Assembly (NCBI GenBank): GCA_902363835.1
Contig: CABJBM010000008.1
Span: 62,001 to 126,000, forward strand
Length of the DNA: 64,000 nucleotides
Origin: Lachnospiraceae bacterium
GTDB lineage: Bacteria; Bacillota; Clostridia; Lachnospirales; Lachnospiraceae
Direction of reading: 5' to 3'
Made by a program: the position numbers and the translations under genes. Every line of letters starts with the position of its first letter. The first letter of the stretch is position 1. Below, in pieces: positions 9,053 to 16,643 of the stretch. Below the pieces are notes generated by a model. It was not told where the DNA came from. It was given only the letters and a program-made list of their open reading frames with translations, and did not search any database.

Positions 9053-9082
9053 AAAAAGGCAGCCGCCAATTATGGCACCTGC
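9053..9082 (-). terminator. Leader terminator (attenuator) upstream of cysK
   Basis: On the minus strand GCAGGTGCC, a 6-nt loop and GGCGGCTGC form a 9-bp stem with one mismatch, followed directly by a run of U residues. It sits between the stop of the Cys-rich leader ORF and the cysK ribosome site, exactly where an attenuator terminator would be. Confidence 0.7.
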
Positions 9083-9147
9083 TCCTTTGTTCTGCTTGTA
9101 ATATGAAGGTTACTCATATCCTAAGCTGTCAGGCATCATAATAAGCA

Positions 9148-9243
9148 TTACAACAAAACTGTATCATTATTCATGCACACAGCCTGGCAACAGCATCTGT
9201 TATGAAAAAATTCATGGTTCATTGCTATCTTGTTCACTTTCAT
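9148..9243 (-). CDS. Cysteine-rich leader peptide of cysK
   Basis: A 31-codon ORF: ATG at 9241-9243, stop TAA at 9148-9150. The encoded peptide contains RCCCQAVC, that is four Cys codons within seven, three of them consecutive. An AAGGTG ribosome site lies 6 nt upstream of the ATG. It follows a well-formed promoter and precedes an intrinsic terminator and then cysK. By analogy with amino-acid leader peptides, ribosome stalling at the Cys codons when Cys-tRNA is short would favour read-through. The ORF, codons and terminator are seen; the mechanism is inferred. Confidence 0.75.
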   Translation of the reverse strand: MKVNKIAMNHEFFHNRCCCQAVCMNNDTVLL

Positions 9244-9261
9244 ATGAGCACCTTCTTCATT

Positions 9262-9324
9262 ACCTATATGTTTAATAGGTTTATATGTTATAATTATATT
9301 AATACACGAAGAGAAATGTGTCAA
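9262..9324 (-). promoter_or_regulatory. cysK promoter with CymR-like operator
   Basis: The minus-strand promoter is TTGACA (9319-9324), 17-bp spacer, TAATAT (9296-9301). The inverted repeat ACCTAT-N7-ATAGGT (9262-9280) lies just downstream of the predicted start point, a position suited to repression. The half-site resembles those at the gst operon, metB and rrf2 promoters. Confidence 0.65.
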
Positions 9325-9438
9325 TACCTTTTTGCAATATTTTTATTGAACGGCTGAAACTGTTTGTATGATTGTTTCCGTAATAGGGATGGCGCTTCCA
9401 TTTATGCAGACCATGACCTTTTGATGTGTTGCGGGGAT

Positions 9439-9507
9439 TTGCCATATGTTTCATTTTTTCTTATAAATCTTGAAAAATCTGGCAACACTAATAGGAAACA
9501 ATATTAG
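9439..9507 (+). promoter_or_regulatory. Rubrerythrin promoter and Shine-Dalgarno-overlapping inverted repeat
   Basis: TTGCCA (9439-9444), 17-bp spacer and TATAAA (9462-9467) form a promoter. Downstream CTAATA-N8-TATTAG (9488-9507) is an inverted repeat whose right arm abuts the AGGAGG ribosome site of the rubrerythrin gene. It could be an operator or a weak RNA hairpin; no regulator is assigned. Confidence 0.5.
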
Positions 9508-9519
9508 GAGGAACCAAAA

Positions 9520-10113
9520 ATGGTCACACTGAAAGATAGCGTTACAAAAGAGAACCTTTTAAGAGCTTTTGCAGGAGAATGTCAGGCTTGGCGGCGTTAC
9601 GAATTTGCTGCATCCCAGGCTAAAAACCAAAATCTTCAGGTTTTATACTGGCTTTTCCATTATACGGGAAACCAGGAAAAGGAACATGCTGAGATATTTT
9701 ATAATCACTTAAGAGAGTTTCATGGGCAGGAAATCTCCATAAGCGCCAACTATCCCATTGACAATTCCTACAATATTCTGGAGCTTTTGCAGCTTGCCGC
9801 CAAGCACGAAGCCGCCGAGCATGATACGATTTACAAATCCTTTGGCGACAAGGCGAAAGAGGAGGGATTTTCCAATATCGCACACTCTTTTCATATGATC
9901 GCTGAGATTGAGCAAATACACAGTCAGCGTTTTGCTCAATATGCACAGCTGGTTCAGAACAACAAACTATTTGAAAACGATACGCCCACAGAATATATCT
10001 GTCTTAACTGCGGTCATATTCACAAAGGCACTGGTGCACCTCAGGTTTGCCCTGTTTGCAGCCACAATCAGGGATTTTTTGTACGCCGGGAAGACTCTCC
10101 ATTTGGAAAATAA
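9520..10113 (+). CDS. rbr: Rubrerythrin (peroxide-scavenging)
   Basis: A 197-residue protein with an N-terminal ferritin-like di-iron domain and a C-terminal rubredoxin domain. The iron ligands appear in AFAGECQAWRRY, NQEKEHAEIF, AAKHEAAEHDTIY and IAEIEQIHSQRF. The rubredoxin knuckles are CLNCG and CPVC near the end. The family reduces hydrogen peroxide in the anaerobic cytoplasm using electrons from NAD(P)H through a partner. It has its own promoter and is followed by a strong bidirectional terminator. With the nearby superoxide dismutase it gives this stretch an oxidative-stress component. Confidence 0.95.
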   Translation: MVTLKDSVTKENLLRAFAGECQAWRRYEFAASQAKNQNLQVLYWLFHYTGNQEKEHAEIFYNHLREFHGQEISISANYPIDNSYNILELLQLAAKHEAAEHDTIYKSFGDKAKEEGFSNIAHSFHMIAEIEQIHSQRFAQYAQLVQNNKLFENDTPTEYICLNCGHIHKGTGAPQVCPVCSHNQGFFVRREDSPFGK

Positions 10114-10150
10114 AAAAGGTCGTTAAGATTTTATCCTGAAGGAAAGAATA

Positions 10151-10196
10151 AAAGGGTCATTTCAATCATTAGCTGATGATTGAAATGACCCTTTTT
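10151..10196. terminator. Bidirectional intrinsic terminator
   Basis: The arms AAAGGGTCATTTCAATCAT and ATGATTGAAATGACCCTTT are perfectly complementary around a short loop, with T-runs on both outer sides. It separates rubrerythrin (+) from the converging malY gene (-). Confidence 0.9.
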
Positions 10197-10266
10197 ATTT
10201 TTTAATCATACTGCAGTCAGATCAGGTATGGGGCAGTTATACCGCCATACACGGCCACAGCTGTTT

Positions 10267-11451
10267 TTATAATGCCTTTACGGCCTGTTCCAGGTTCTCC
10301 ATAGCCGTCTTCAGAATTGACCGGGGACATGCGATGTTGATCCTCTCAAACCCCTTTCCAGCCGGGCCGAACATGGTGCCGCTGTCCAGCCAAAGCCCTG
10401 CCTTCTTTACGATTAAGTCTTGCCTTTCCTTTTCCGTAAGGCCCAATTCTTTGAAATCCAGCCACACAAGGTAGGTTCCTTCCGGTTCAATGAGCCTGAC
10501 CTTTGGTATTTTTTCCTTTAAAAAATCTTTCACATAAGAAATGTTTGCCTTTAAGTACTCCATAAGCTGGTCATGCCACTCTTCTCCGTGGCGGTATGCC
10601 GCCTCGCATGCGGTTAATCCCAGGGTATTCAGCTGGCTGTACCCGGCTGCTCCCACCTGTCTGCGAAACCGCATTCTTAACTGCTGGCTGGCAATAAATA
10701 TATTGGAAACCTGTAAACCTGCCAGATTAAAGGTCTTACTGGGAGCGGTACAGGTAATGGTCCTGTTTTTCAGTTCTTCGCTTAAATCGGCAAATACCTG
10801 ATGTTTTCCCTGTAACACAAAATCATGATGAATTTCATCGCTGACCACGATGATGTCTCTGCGAATGCAGATCTCTCCCAATCGTTCCAGCTCTTCCCGG
10901 GTCCAGACCCTTCCCACCGGATTATGGGGATTGCATAATAAAAATAACTTCACATGATATTGCTCTGCTTTTCTCTCAAAGTCCTCAAAATCAATGTGAT
11001 ATTTTCCGTCTTCTCCAAGATACAGGGTATTGTCCACAATGATCCTGTCATTGTCTTCAATCACTTCACTGAAGGGATAATATACCGGCTGCTGGATCAG
11101 GACTCCATCTCCGGGATCTGTAAATGCCTGGACCGCCATGGCTAAGGCAAACACAACCCCCGGCGTTTTGACCAGCCATTTGCTTTCCACCTTCCAGTTA
11201 TGCCTTTTTTCCATCCACCCCCGAACCGCCTCAAAATATTCCTCCTGAACCTCACTGTAGCCGAAAATCCCGTGCTCCACCCGCTCATGAAGGGCTTCCA
11301 GGATCTTTTCGCATACCCTGAAATCCATATCCGCCACCCACAAAGGCAAGAGGTTTTCCGGCATTCCTCTCCGAAGGGCAAAATCATACTTAATGCTGTT
11401 TGTATTTTTACGGTCAATCACTTTATCAAAATCAATGGTTTCCTTACACAT
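10267..11451 (-). CDS. MalY/PatB-family cystathionine beta-lyase (copy 1)
   Basis: A 394-residue fold-type I PLP enzyme. Landmarks are PLWVADMDF near residue 38, PVYYPF in the middle, CNPHNPVGRVW, the PLP-contacting VVSDEIHHDF and the Schiff-base lysine in APSKTFNLAGL (about residue 233). The family cleaves C-S bonds of cystathionine and cysteine S-conjugates to pyruvate, ammonia and a thiol. It overlaps the end of the gamma-family gene upstream by 8 bp, so the two are co-translated. One of four intact paralogues in the window. Confidence 0.93.
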   Translation of the reverse strand: MCKETIDFDKVIDRKNTNSIKYDFALRRGMPENLLPLWVADMDFRVCEKILEALHERVEHGIFGYSEVQEEYFEAVRGWMEKRHNWKVESKWLVKTPGVVFALAMAVQAFTDPGDGVLIQQPVYYPFSEVIEDNDRIIVDNTLYLGEDGKYHIDFEDFERKAEQYHVKLFLLCNPHNPVGRVWTREELERLGEICIRRDIIVVSDEIHHDFVLQGKHQVFADLSEELKNRTITCTAPSKTFNLAGLQVSNIFIASQQLRMRFRRQVGAAGYSQLNTLGLTACEAAYRHGEEWHDQLMEYLKANISYVKDFLKEKIPKVRLIEPEGTYLVWLDFKELGLTEKERQDLIVKKAGLWLDSGTMFGPAGKGFERINIACPRSILKTAMENLEQAVKAL

Positions 11452-12598
11452 AAAATACTCGCTCCAATTCCTTTATCAAATCTTCTGCATCCTCAATTCC
11501 CACCGATAACCTTAAGATCCTGTCGGTGACACCGTTTGCAGCCAGAACTTCTTTCGGCACATCGGCATGGGTCTGGGTAATGGGGTAAGTGATCAGCGTT
11601 TCCACACCGCCTAAGCTTTCCGCAAAATGAATCAGCTTTACCTCTTTTAAAATCCGGTGGGCCAGTTCTTTTGTCTCCACCTCAAAGGTAACCATGCAGC
11701 CAAACCCTTTTGCCTGTTTTTTGCTCACCTCATAACCGGGATGATCCGGAAGGCCGGGATAATATACCTTTGTGACCTGTTTTTCCTGATACAGCCACTC
11801 CACAAGCCTTCTGGCATTACTCTCTCCCCGCTCCATGCGGAGGGCAAGGGTTTTAATCCCTCTTAATATAAGCCAGCTGTCAAAGGGAGCCAGCCCAGAA
11901 CCTACGGTTTTTATAATAAACCTCAGCTTTTCGGATATCTCTGCCGAAGAAGTGACCAGAAAGCCTGCAATGGTATCGTTATGACCGCCCAGGTATTTGG
12001 TCCCGCTGTGAACCACAATATCTGCTCCCAGCTTTAATGGATTTTGGAAATAAGGGGACAAAAAGGTATTGTCCACAATCAGAAGCAGATGATTTTTCTT
12101 CGCTATTTCCGCCAGCTTTTCAATGTCTATGACATTCATCATTGGATTGGTGGGCGTCTCGATAAATATGGCTTTTGTGTTTTCTCCCACCAGCTTTTCA
12201 AATTCAGTTGAGTCCCCGCAGGAACAGTCCGCGGAGCTGATCAAAATTCCGTTCTTTTTGCTGATATTATCAAATAAACGAATGCTCCCGCCATATAGAT
12301 CACAGTCGGTAATGATGTGATCCCCTGGCTGAAACAGTTCCATCAAAGCCGTGATCGCTGCCATTCCGCTGGAAAAAGCCAGGGCATCCACCCCGCTTTC
12401 CAGGGAGGCAACCACCTTTTCCAGCTGCTCTCTTGTTGGATTCTGCAGCCGGCTGTAATCATAGCCGGTGCTTTCCCCGATTCCCTTATGAGCAAAGGTA
12501 GCTGTCTGGTAAATAGGAAAGCTGATGGCTCCTGACTTGTCCGTAGAAACTCCTTCCCCATTGCCGTATAAACATTTTGTAGAAATCCCGTATTCCAT
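11444..12598 (-). CDS. Cystathionine gamma-synthase/gamma-lyase family enzyme
   Basis: A 384-residue Cys/Met-metabolism PLP enzyme. It shows YDYSRLQNPTREQLE, FSSGMAAITAL, the PLP region LLIVDNTFLSPY and the lysine motif VVHSGTKYLGGHND. It could be MetB (gamma-synthase) or a gamma-lyase; sequence alone does not settle this. The start at 12598 was chosen because GAGGGG lies 7 nt upstream; the in-frame ATG two codons earlier is too close to that site. It is followed by the overlapping malY copy 1, a classic gamma-synthase/beta-lyase transsulfuration pair, and faces the rrf2 gene. Confidence 0.92.
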   Translation of the reverse strand: MEYGISTKCLYGNGEGVSTDKSGAISFPIYQTATFAHKGIGESTGYDYSRLQNPTREQLEKVVASLESGVDALAFSSGMAAITALMELFQPGDHIITDCDLYGGSIRLFDNISKKNGILISSADCSCGDSTEFEKLVGENTKAIFIETPTNPMMNVIDIEKLAEIAKKNHLLLIVDNTFLSPYFQNPLKLGADIVVHSGTKYLGGHNDTIAGFLVTSSAEISEKLRFIIKTVGSGLAPFDSWLILRGIKTLALRMERGESNARRLVEWLYQEKQVTKVYYPGLPDHPGYEVSKKQAKGFGCMVTFEVETKELAHRILKEVKLIHFAESLGGVETLITYPITQTHADVPKEVLAANGVTDRILRLSVGIEDAEDLIKELERVFYV

Positions 12599-12710
12599 AT
12601 TCATTCCCCTCTTTCTCATTCCTGGAATCATGCTTTTATTCTTTCCATAAGTATACCAATGGTATGCTTCCAACCGTTATTACTAAAAAACAATAACCCG
12701 TTATAATTTA

Positions 12711-12770
12711 TTCCTATTGGAAAAGAATTTCATTTCATGGGTTGAATACCTATTCAACCCATGGTAAAAT
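12711..12770. promoter_or_regulatory. Divergent metB-type/rrf2 control region with palindromes
   Basis: The palindrome TTCC-TATT-GGAA (12711-12722) lies where the promoter of the gamma-synthase gene is expected. Next to it CATGGGTTGAAT-ACCT-ATTCAACCCATG (12736-12763) is a perfect 12-bp inverted repeat that covers the -35 and spacer of the rrf2 promoter (TTGAAT 12742-12747, 17 bp, TAAAAT 12765-12770). A second AATACCTATT/AATAGGTATT pair overlaps it (12746-12776). The layout suggests autorepression by the Rrf2 protein. Confidence 0.65.
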
Positions 12771-12809
12771 AGGTATTGATACACAAAATTGTTTGTAAGG
12801 TGGTATACT

Positions 12810-13241
12810 ATGAAAATATCGACTCGCGGCCGCTATTCCCTTCGGATGATGATTGATTTAGCCGAGCATTATAACGATGATTTCATCGCTTTAAAGGATA
12901 TTTCCGAAAGGCAGAACATCTCCAAAAAATATCTGGAACAGATCGTTCCTTTTTTAAACCGCAGCAATCTCCTCACTACCTACCGGGGACATATGGGAGG
13001 TTATAAACTTGCAAGGCATCCTTCCAAAATAACCATCGGGGATATTTTGCTCAGCTCAGAGGGAAGCTTAAACCCTGTCAGCTGCATGGACAATGATCCC
13101 AACGCATGTACCAGGCAGGAAGATTGTCTGACTCTTCCCATCTGGCAGGGGCTGTCTGAAGTCATTGCGGACTATTTAAACGGCATTACTTTACAGGACA
13201 TTCTTGACAGGCGTCCTGATTCCCCTGAATATTTTATTTAG
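12810..13241 (+). CDS. Rrf2-family transcriptional regulator (CymR/IscR-like)
   Basis: A 143-residue regulator beginning MKISTRGRYSLRMM, the family's hallmark N terminus, followed by the winged helix with ISERQNISKKYLEQI and the wing GGYKLARHP. The start at 12810 has an AAGGTGG site. Three cysteines near residues 94-108 (C-x7-C-x5-C) resemble the Fe-S-binding region of IscR, whereas CymR of Bacillus lacks such a cluster motif. It lies divergently next to the transsulfuration operon and beside cysK, so control of sulfur genes is likely. Whether it senses Fe-S status or acts with CysK as CymR does is open. Confidence 0.92.
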   Translation: MKISTRGRYSLRMMIDLAEHYNDDFIALKDISERQNISKKYLEQIVPFLNRSNLLTTYRGHMGGYKLARHPSKITIGDILLSSEGSLNPVSCMDNDPNACTRQEDCLTLPIWQGLSEVIADYLNGITLQDILDRRPDSPEYFI

Positions 13242-13245
13242 CTCA

Positions 13246-14154
13246 TCAGAGCACCTCTTTTTCGTACTTTTTCAATTCTGCTATATATTTTTCACCAAGA
13301 ATACTCAAGGGCATTTTCTTCTTTTTTATATAGCCGATTCTCATCTTATCGTCAGTATTAAGAGGAATTGCCCTGTATTCATTTCCGTTTAAATCTTCAC
13401 AAATAATCCCGGAACACAAGGTATAGCCGTTTAACCCCACCATAAGATTTAAAAGGGTGGCTCTGTCATCGGCTTTTATGATCTGCTTATATTCATAGGT
13501 GCTGAATACCTCTTCTGCCAGGTAAAAGGAATTGTTGTTTCCCTGTTCAAAGGACAGGCAGGGATAATTCTTCAAATCTTCAAATTCGATCAGATCTTTT
13601 TCAGCCAGGGGATTGCCCTTCCACAGAAACACATAGATCCCGCACTGGAACAATTCCACAAATTCCAGTCCGCTATCACTCAGGATCTTTTCAATGGCTT
13701 TCTGGTTAAAATCATTTAAATACAGGATCCCTAATTCGCTTTTCTGGTTTCTCACATTTTCAATGACTTCATAGGTTTTTGTTTCGTGGACAGCGAATTC
13801 GAAAGTCTCCATCCCGAATTCCTTTGCCATATGGATAAAAGCCTGGACTGCAAAGGTGTAATGCTGCATGGATACGCTGAATTTCTTTTTAAACTTTTCC
13901 TTTTTTACAAACCGTTCCTCCATCTGGCGGTACTGCTCCAGCATCTGTCTGGCATATCCAAGGAATTCCTCTCCTTCCGGGGTGATGACGATTCCCCGGT
14001 TTGAGCGCAGAAACAGCTTAAGGCCGATCTCCTCTTCCAGGTCCCGGATGGTGCTTGACAGGCTGGGCTGTGTGATGAACAGCTCGGCAGCCGCCTTGTT
14101 CATGGACTTTTGATTTGCAATACATATGGCATAACGCAGCTGCTGTAATGTCAT
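13246..14154 (-). CDS. LysR-family transcriptional regulator
   Basis: A 302-residue LTTR. The N-terminal helix-turn-helix reads MTLQQLRYAICIAN...SMNKAAAELFITQPSLSSTI, followed by the linker helix and a periplasmic-binding-protein-like effector domain. The start at 14154 follows AAAGGAG; a longer frame exists upstream but lacks a ribosome site. It lies directly downstream of the O-acetylhomoserine sulfhydrylase gene on the same strand, and converges with rrf2. A sulfur-metabolism role (like CysL, YtlI or MetR) is likely from position. A TTATA-N9-TATAA element upstream of that sulfhydrylase is a candidate binding site. Confidence 0.92.
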   Translation of the reverse strand: MTLQQLRYAICIANQKSMNKAAAELFITQPSLSSTIRDLEEEIGLKLFLRSNRGIVITPEGEEFLGYARQMLEQYRQMEERFVKKEKFKKKFSVSMQHYTFAVQAFIHMAKEFGMETFEFAVHETKTYEVIENVRNQKSELGILYLNDFNQKAIEKILSDSGLEFVELFQCGIYVFLWKGNPLAEKDLIEFEDLKNYPCLSFEQGNNNSFYLAEEVFSTYEYKQIIKADDRATLLNLMVGLNGYTLCSGIICEDLNGNEYRAIPLNTDDKMRIGYIKKKKMPLSILGEKYIAELKKYEKEVL

Positions 14155-14250
14155 GATTTCTCTCCTTTCACTATTTCTGCCCATGCTTTTTAGGCGGGGC
14201 CCACCCTGCTTTCGGATGCAGAGATATTTTTCTGCACTTAGCACTCAAAG

Positions 14251-14275
14251 GGCTGCCATAGAAACTATGACAGCC
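14251..14275 (-). terminator. Hairpin after the O-acetylhomoserine sulfhydrylase gene
   Basis: GGCTGTCATAG-TTT-CTATGGCAGCC on the minus strand makes an 11-bp stem with one G-U pair, 26 bp past the stop codon. The downstream T-run is short (CTTTG), so termination may be partial and allow some read-through into the lysR gene. Confidence 0.6.
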
Positions 14276-14300
14276 TAATTGATTCTGTGAAACCGGCGGG

Positions 14301-15608
14301 TTACTGAACCGCCTGAAATGCTTCGTTCAAGTCTTCTATGATATCAGCCGCATGTTCGGTTCCTATGGATAACCGGATGGTGTTGGGTTTGATCCCGGAC
14401 GCTTCCAATTCCTCTTCCGTCATCTGGGAATGAGTTGTCGACGCGGGATGAATGACCAGGGATTTTACATCTGCTACGTTTGCCAGCAGGGAGAATAATT
14501 CCAACTGGTCAATAAAATCCTTTGCCTTTCTGGCATCTCCCTTGATTTCAAAGGTAAATATGGAGCCCCCGCCGTTAGGGAAATACTTGGCGTATAATGC
14601 CTGCTGCTTAGGATCCTCAGAAACAGACGGATGGTGCACCCTTTCCACCTGGGGATGGTCCTTTAAATACCGGGCCACTTCCAGGGCATTTTCCACGTGG
14701 CGCTCCACCCGCAGGGATAAGGTTTCCAGTCCCTGAAGGAAGAGAAATGCGTGGAAAGGAGATAAGGCAGCTCCCGTATCCCTTAGTAAAATGGCGCGGA
14801 TCTTGGTTACGTAAGCCGCCGGACCTACTGCCTTGGTAAAGCTGATCCCATGGTAGCTTGGATTTGGCTCCGTAAGGGAAGAAAATTTTCCGGAAGCTTC
14901 CCAATCAAATTTCCCGCTGTCAACGATGACACCGCCGATGGAGGTTCCATGACCTCCGATAAACTTGGTGGCGGAATGGACCACAATGTCAGCTCCGTAT
15001 TCAATGGGCCTGACCAGATAAGGAGTTGCAAATGTATTGTCCACAATTAACGGAATTTTATGTGCATGGGCGATTCCTGCCAGCTTTTCAATATCAACCA
15101 CATCGGAATTGGGATTGCCCAGAGTTTCAATGAATACCAGCTTCGTATTCTCCTGAATGGCCTTATCAAAGGCTTCGTAATCAAAGGGATCCACAAAGGT
15201 GGTTTCAATGCCGTATTCCGGCAGGGTATGCTCCAGCAGGTTATAGGTACCGCCGTAAATATTCTTGGCTGCTACGATATGATCTCCGTTTTTTGCGATA
15301 TTTTCAATGGAATAGGTAACGGCGGCTGCACCGGAGGCCACTGCCAGGGCTGCAGCTCCGCCCTCCAAGGCTGCGATCCTGCGTTCAAAAACATCCTGGG
15401 TAGGATTTGTCAGCCTCCCATAGATATTGCCCGCGTCTGATAAGTTGAATCTCGCCGCAGCGTGATCACTGTTATGGAACACATAGGAGGAGGTCTGGTA
15501 AATGGGAACTGCTCTCGCATCGGTAACCGGATCCGCCTGCTCCTGTCCAACATGTAATTGCAATGTTTCAAATCTTAAATTTCTTTCAGATCTTCTCTTC
15601 TTAGCCAT
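14301..15608 (-). CDS. metY: O-acetylhomoserine sulfhydrylase (aminocarboxypropyltransferase)
   Basis: A 435-residue Cys/Met-metabolism PLP enzyme, the usual length for the O-acetylhomoserine type and about 50 longer than MetB. It shows RFETLQLHVGQE at the start, PIYQTSSYVF, IYGRLTNPTQDVFE, the PLP region PLIVDNTFATPYL and the lysine motif VVHSATKFIGGHG. It makes homocysteine directly from O-acetylhomoserine and sulfide. It has its own promoter (15665-15694) and is followed by a lysR gene after a hairpin. Confidence 0.95.
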   Translation of the reverse strand: MAKKRRSERNLRFETLQLHVGQEQADPVTDARAVPIYQTSSYVFHNSDHAAARFNLSDAGNIYGRLTNPTQDVFERRIAALEGGAAALAVASGAAAVTYSIENIAKNGDHIVAAKNIYGGTYNLLEHTLPEYGIETTFVDPFDYEAFDKAIQENTKLVFIETLGNPNSDVVDIEKLAGIAHAHKIPLIVDNTFATPYLVRPIEYGADIVVHSATKFIGGHGTSIGGVIVDSGKFDWEASGKFSSLTEPNPSYHGISFTKAVGPAAYVTKIRAILLRDTGAALSPFHAFLFLQGLETLSLRVERHVENALEVARYLKDHPQVERVHHPSVSEDPKQQALYAKYFPNGGGSIFTFEIKGDARKAKDFIDQLELFSLLANVADVKSLVIHPASTTHSQMTEEELEASGIKPNTIRLSIGTEHAADIIEDLNEAFQAVQ

Positions 15609-15664
15609 ATGGATTTCCTCCTGGATGTTATACGGATTATTGACTTCGTCTCTTCTTAGTTGGT

Positions 15665-15734
15665 ATTATACCTTGTTTCCCGGCCAAGTGTTAATAGATA
15701 TTATTATGACCTGGTTATAAACAAAACCTATAAC
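15665..15734 (-). promoter_or_regulatory. metY promoter and LysR-type inverted repeat
   Basis: Minus-strand promoter: TTAACA (15689-15694), 18-bp spacer, TATAAT (15665-15670). About 20 bp upstream, GTTATA-N9-TATAAC (15714-15734) is an inverted repeat at the position typical of a LysR activator site. The LysR gene just downstream of metY is the candidate regulator. Confidence 0.55.
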
Positions 15735-15830
15735 AAAGCCAGTATAGTTTTCTATCCAAGCTCCTGCTTATCCATCATATATCCTTAAGTTTTGAATATA
15801 CATATACAAATTAAAAGCGAGGACAATAAC

Positions 15831-16466
15831 ATGAATGAACATTATCCTTTTGTAAACCTGCCGCTGCCGTATCCATACGATGCCTTGGAACCCTACATAG
15901 ACACCCAAACCATGTACTTGCACCATGACAGGCTGCAGCAGCGGTATGTGGCAAATCTTAACGCCATCCTAAGGAACTATCCCGAACTGCAAAATATGTC
16001 TTTGGAGGAACTGCTTTCAAATCCGGAAAGCCTTCCTGAGGCGGCCCGCCAGGGAATCATTAACAATGGAGGCGGAGTTTATAACCATATCATTTATTTT
16101 GCCGGGATGACCAATTCCATGACACGGACCCAAGCCGAAATACTGTACCCTGCCATTATGCAGAGCTTTGGAACGGTGGAACAGTTTTTTGACGAATTCA
16201 AACGATATGCCCTGTCTGTATTCGGATCCGGCTATGCTTGGCTGGTGGTGGATGCTAATGGTGCGCTGAATTTCGTAACAACACCAAACCAGAATACTCC
16301 TATTTCAAATGGCCTTTGTGTTGTTGCCGGCATCGATGTCTGGGAGCACGCCTATTTTTTGAAGCGGTTCAATGACCGGGCCGCATACATAGAGGACTGG
16401 TTCCATGTGGTAAGCTGGGAGTCAGCGGACGAACGTTACAAGCATTGTATCAACGCTGAGTCTTAA
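15831..16466 (+). CDS. sod: Fe/Mn superoxide dismutase family protein
   Basis: A 211-residue Fe/Mn-SOD homologue. Predicted metal ligands are His31 (in YLHHD), His in VYNHIIYF, and Asp and His in GIDVWEHAY. The residue matching the conserved His30 of the E. coli enzyme is Leu35 here, while the active-site Tyr34 equivalent (Tyr39) is kept. The start ATG at 15831 follows GCGAGG; upstream codons have no ribosome site. It is divergent from metY and followed by a strong terminator. Activity is likely but the gateway change deserves a test. Confidence 0.9.
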   Translation: MNEHYPFVNLPLPYPYDALEPYIDTQTMYLHHDRLQQRYVANLNAILRNYPELQNMSLEELLSNPESLPEAARQGIINNGGGVYNHIIYFAGMTNSMTRTQAEILYPAIMQSFGTVEQFFDEFKRYALSVFGSGYAWLVVDANGALNFVTTPNQNTPISNGLCVVAGIDVWEHAYFLKRFNDRAAYIEDWFHVVSWESADERYKHCINAES

Positions 16467-16523
16467 TATGGGCGGTCCGGGCTTACATCATTCAAATTGT
16501 TTCTATTTTTATTGCTGTCCTAA

Positions 16524-16564
16524 AAAAACCTTCAAACTGATCAGAGATCTGTTTGAAGGTTTTT
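16524..16564. terminator. Bidirectional terminator after sod
   Basis: AAAACCTTCAAAC and GTTTGAAGGTTTT form a 13-bp stem around a 15-nt loop, with A/T runs on both sides. It lies 57 bp past the sod stop, and ilvE converges from the other side. Confidence 0.85.
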
Positions 16565-16643
16565 ATTCACCGGTTATTTCCTCATTTCCTGTAAAAGGGC
16601 TACTGGTTCAGACTGGCAATCTTTTTTCTCCGGTATTCCGGCA

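Noticed and set aside
9007..9330. T-box riboswitch in the cysK leader
   Set aside because: No recognisable T-box bulge or AG-rich stem I was found, and the Cys-codon ORF explains the leader better.
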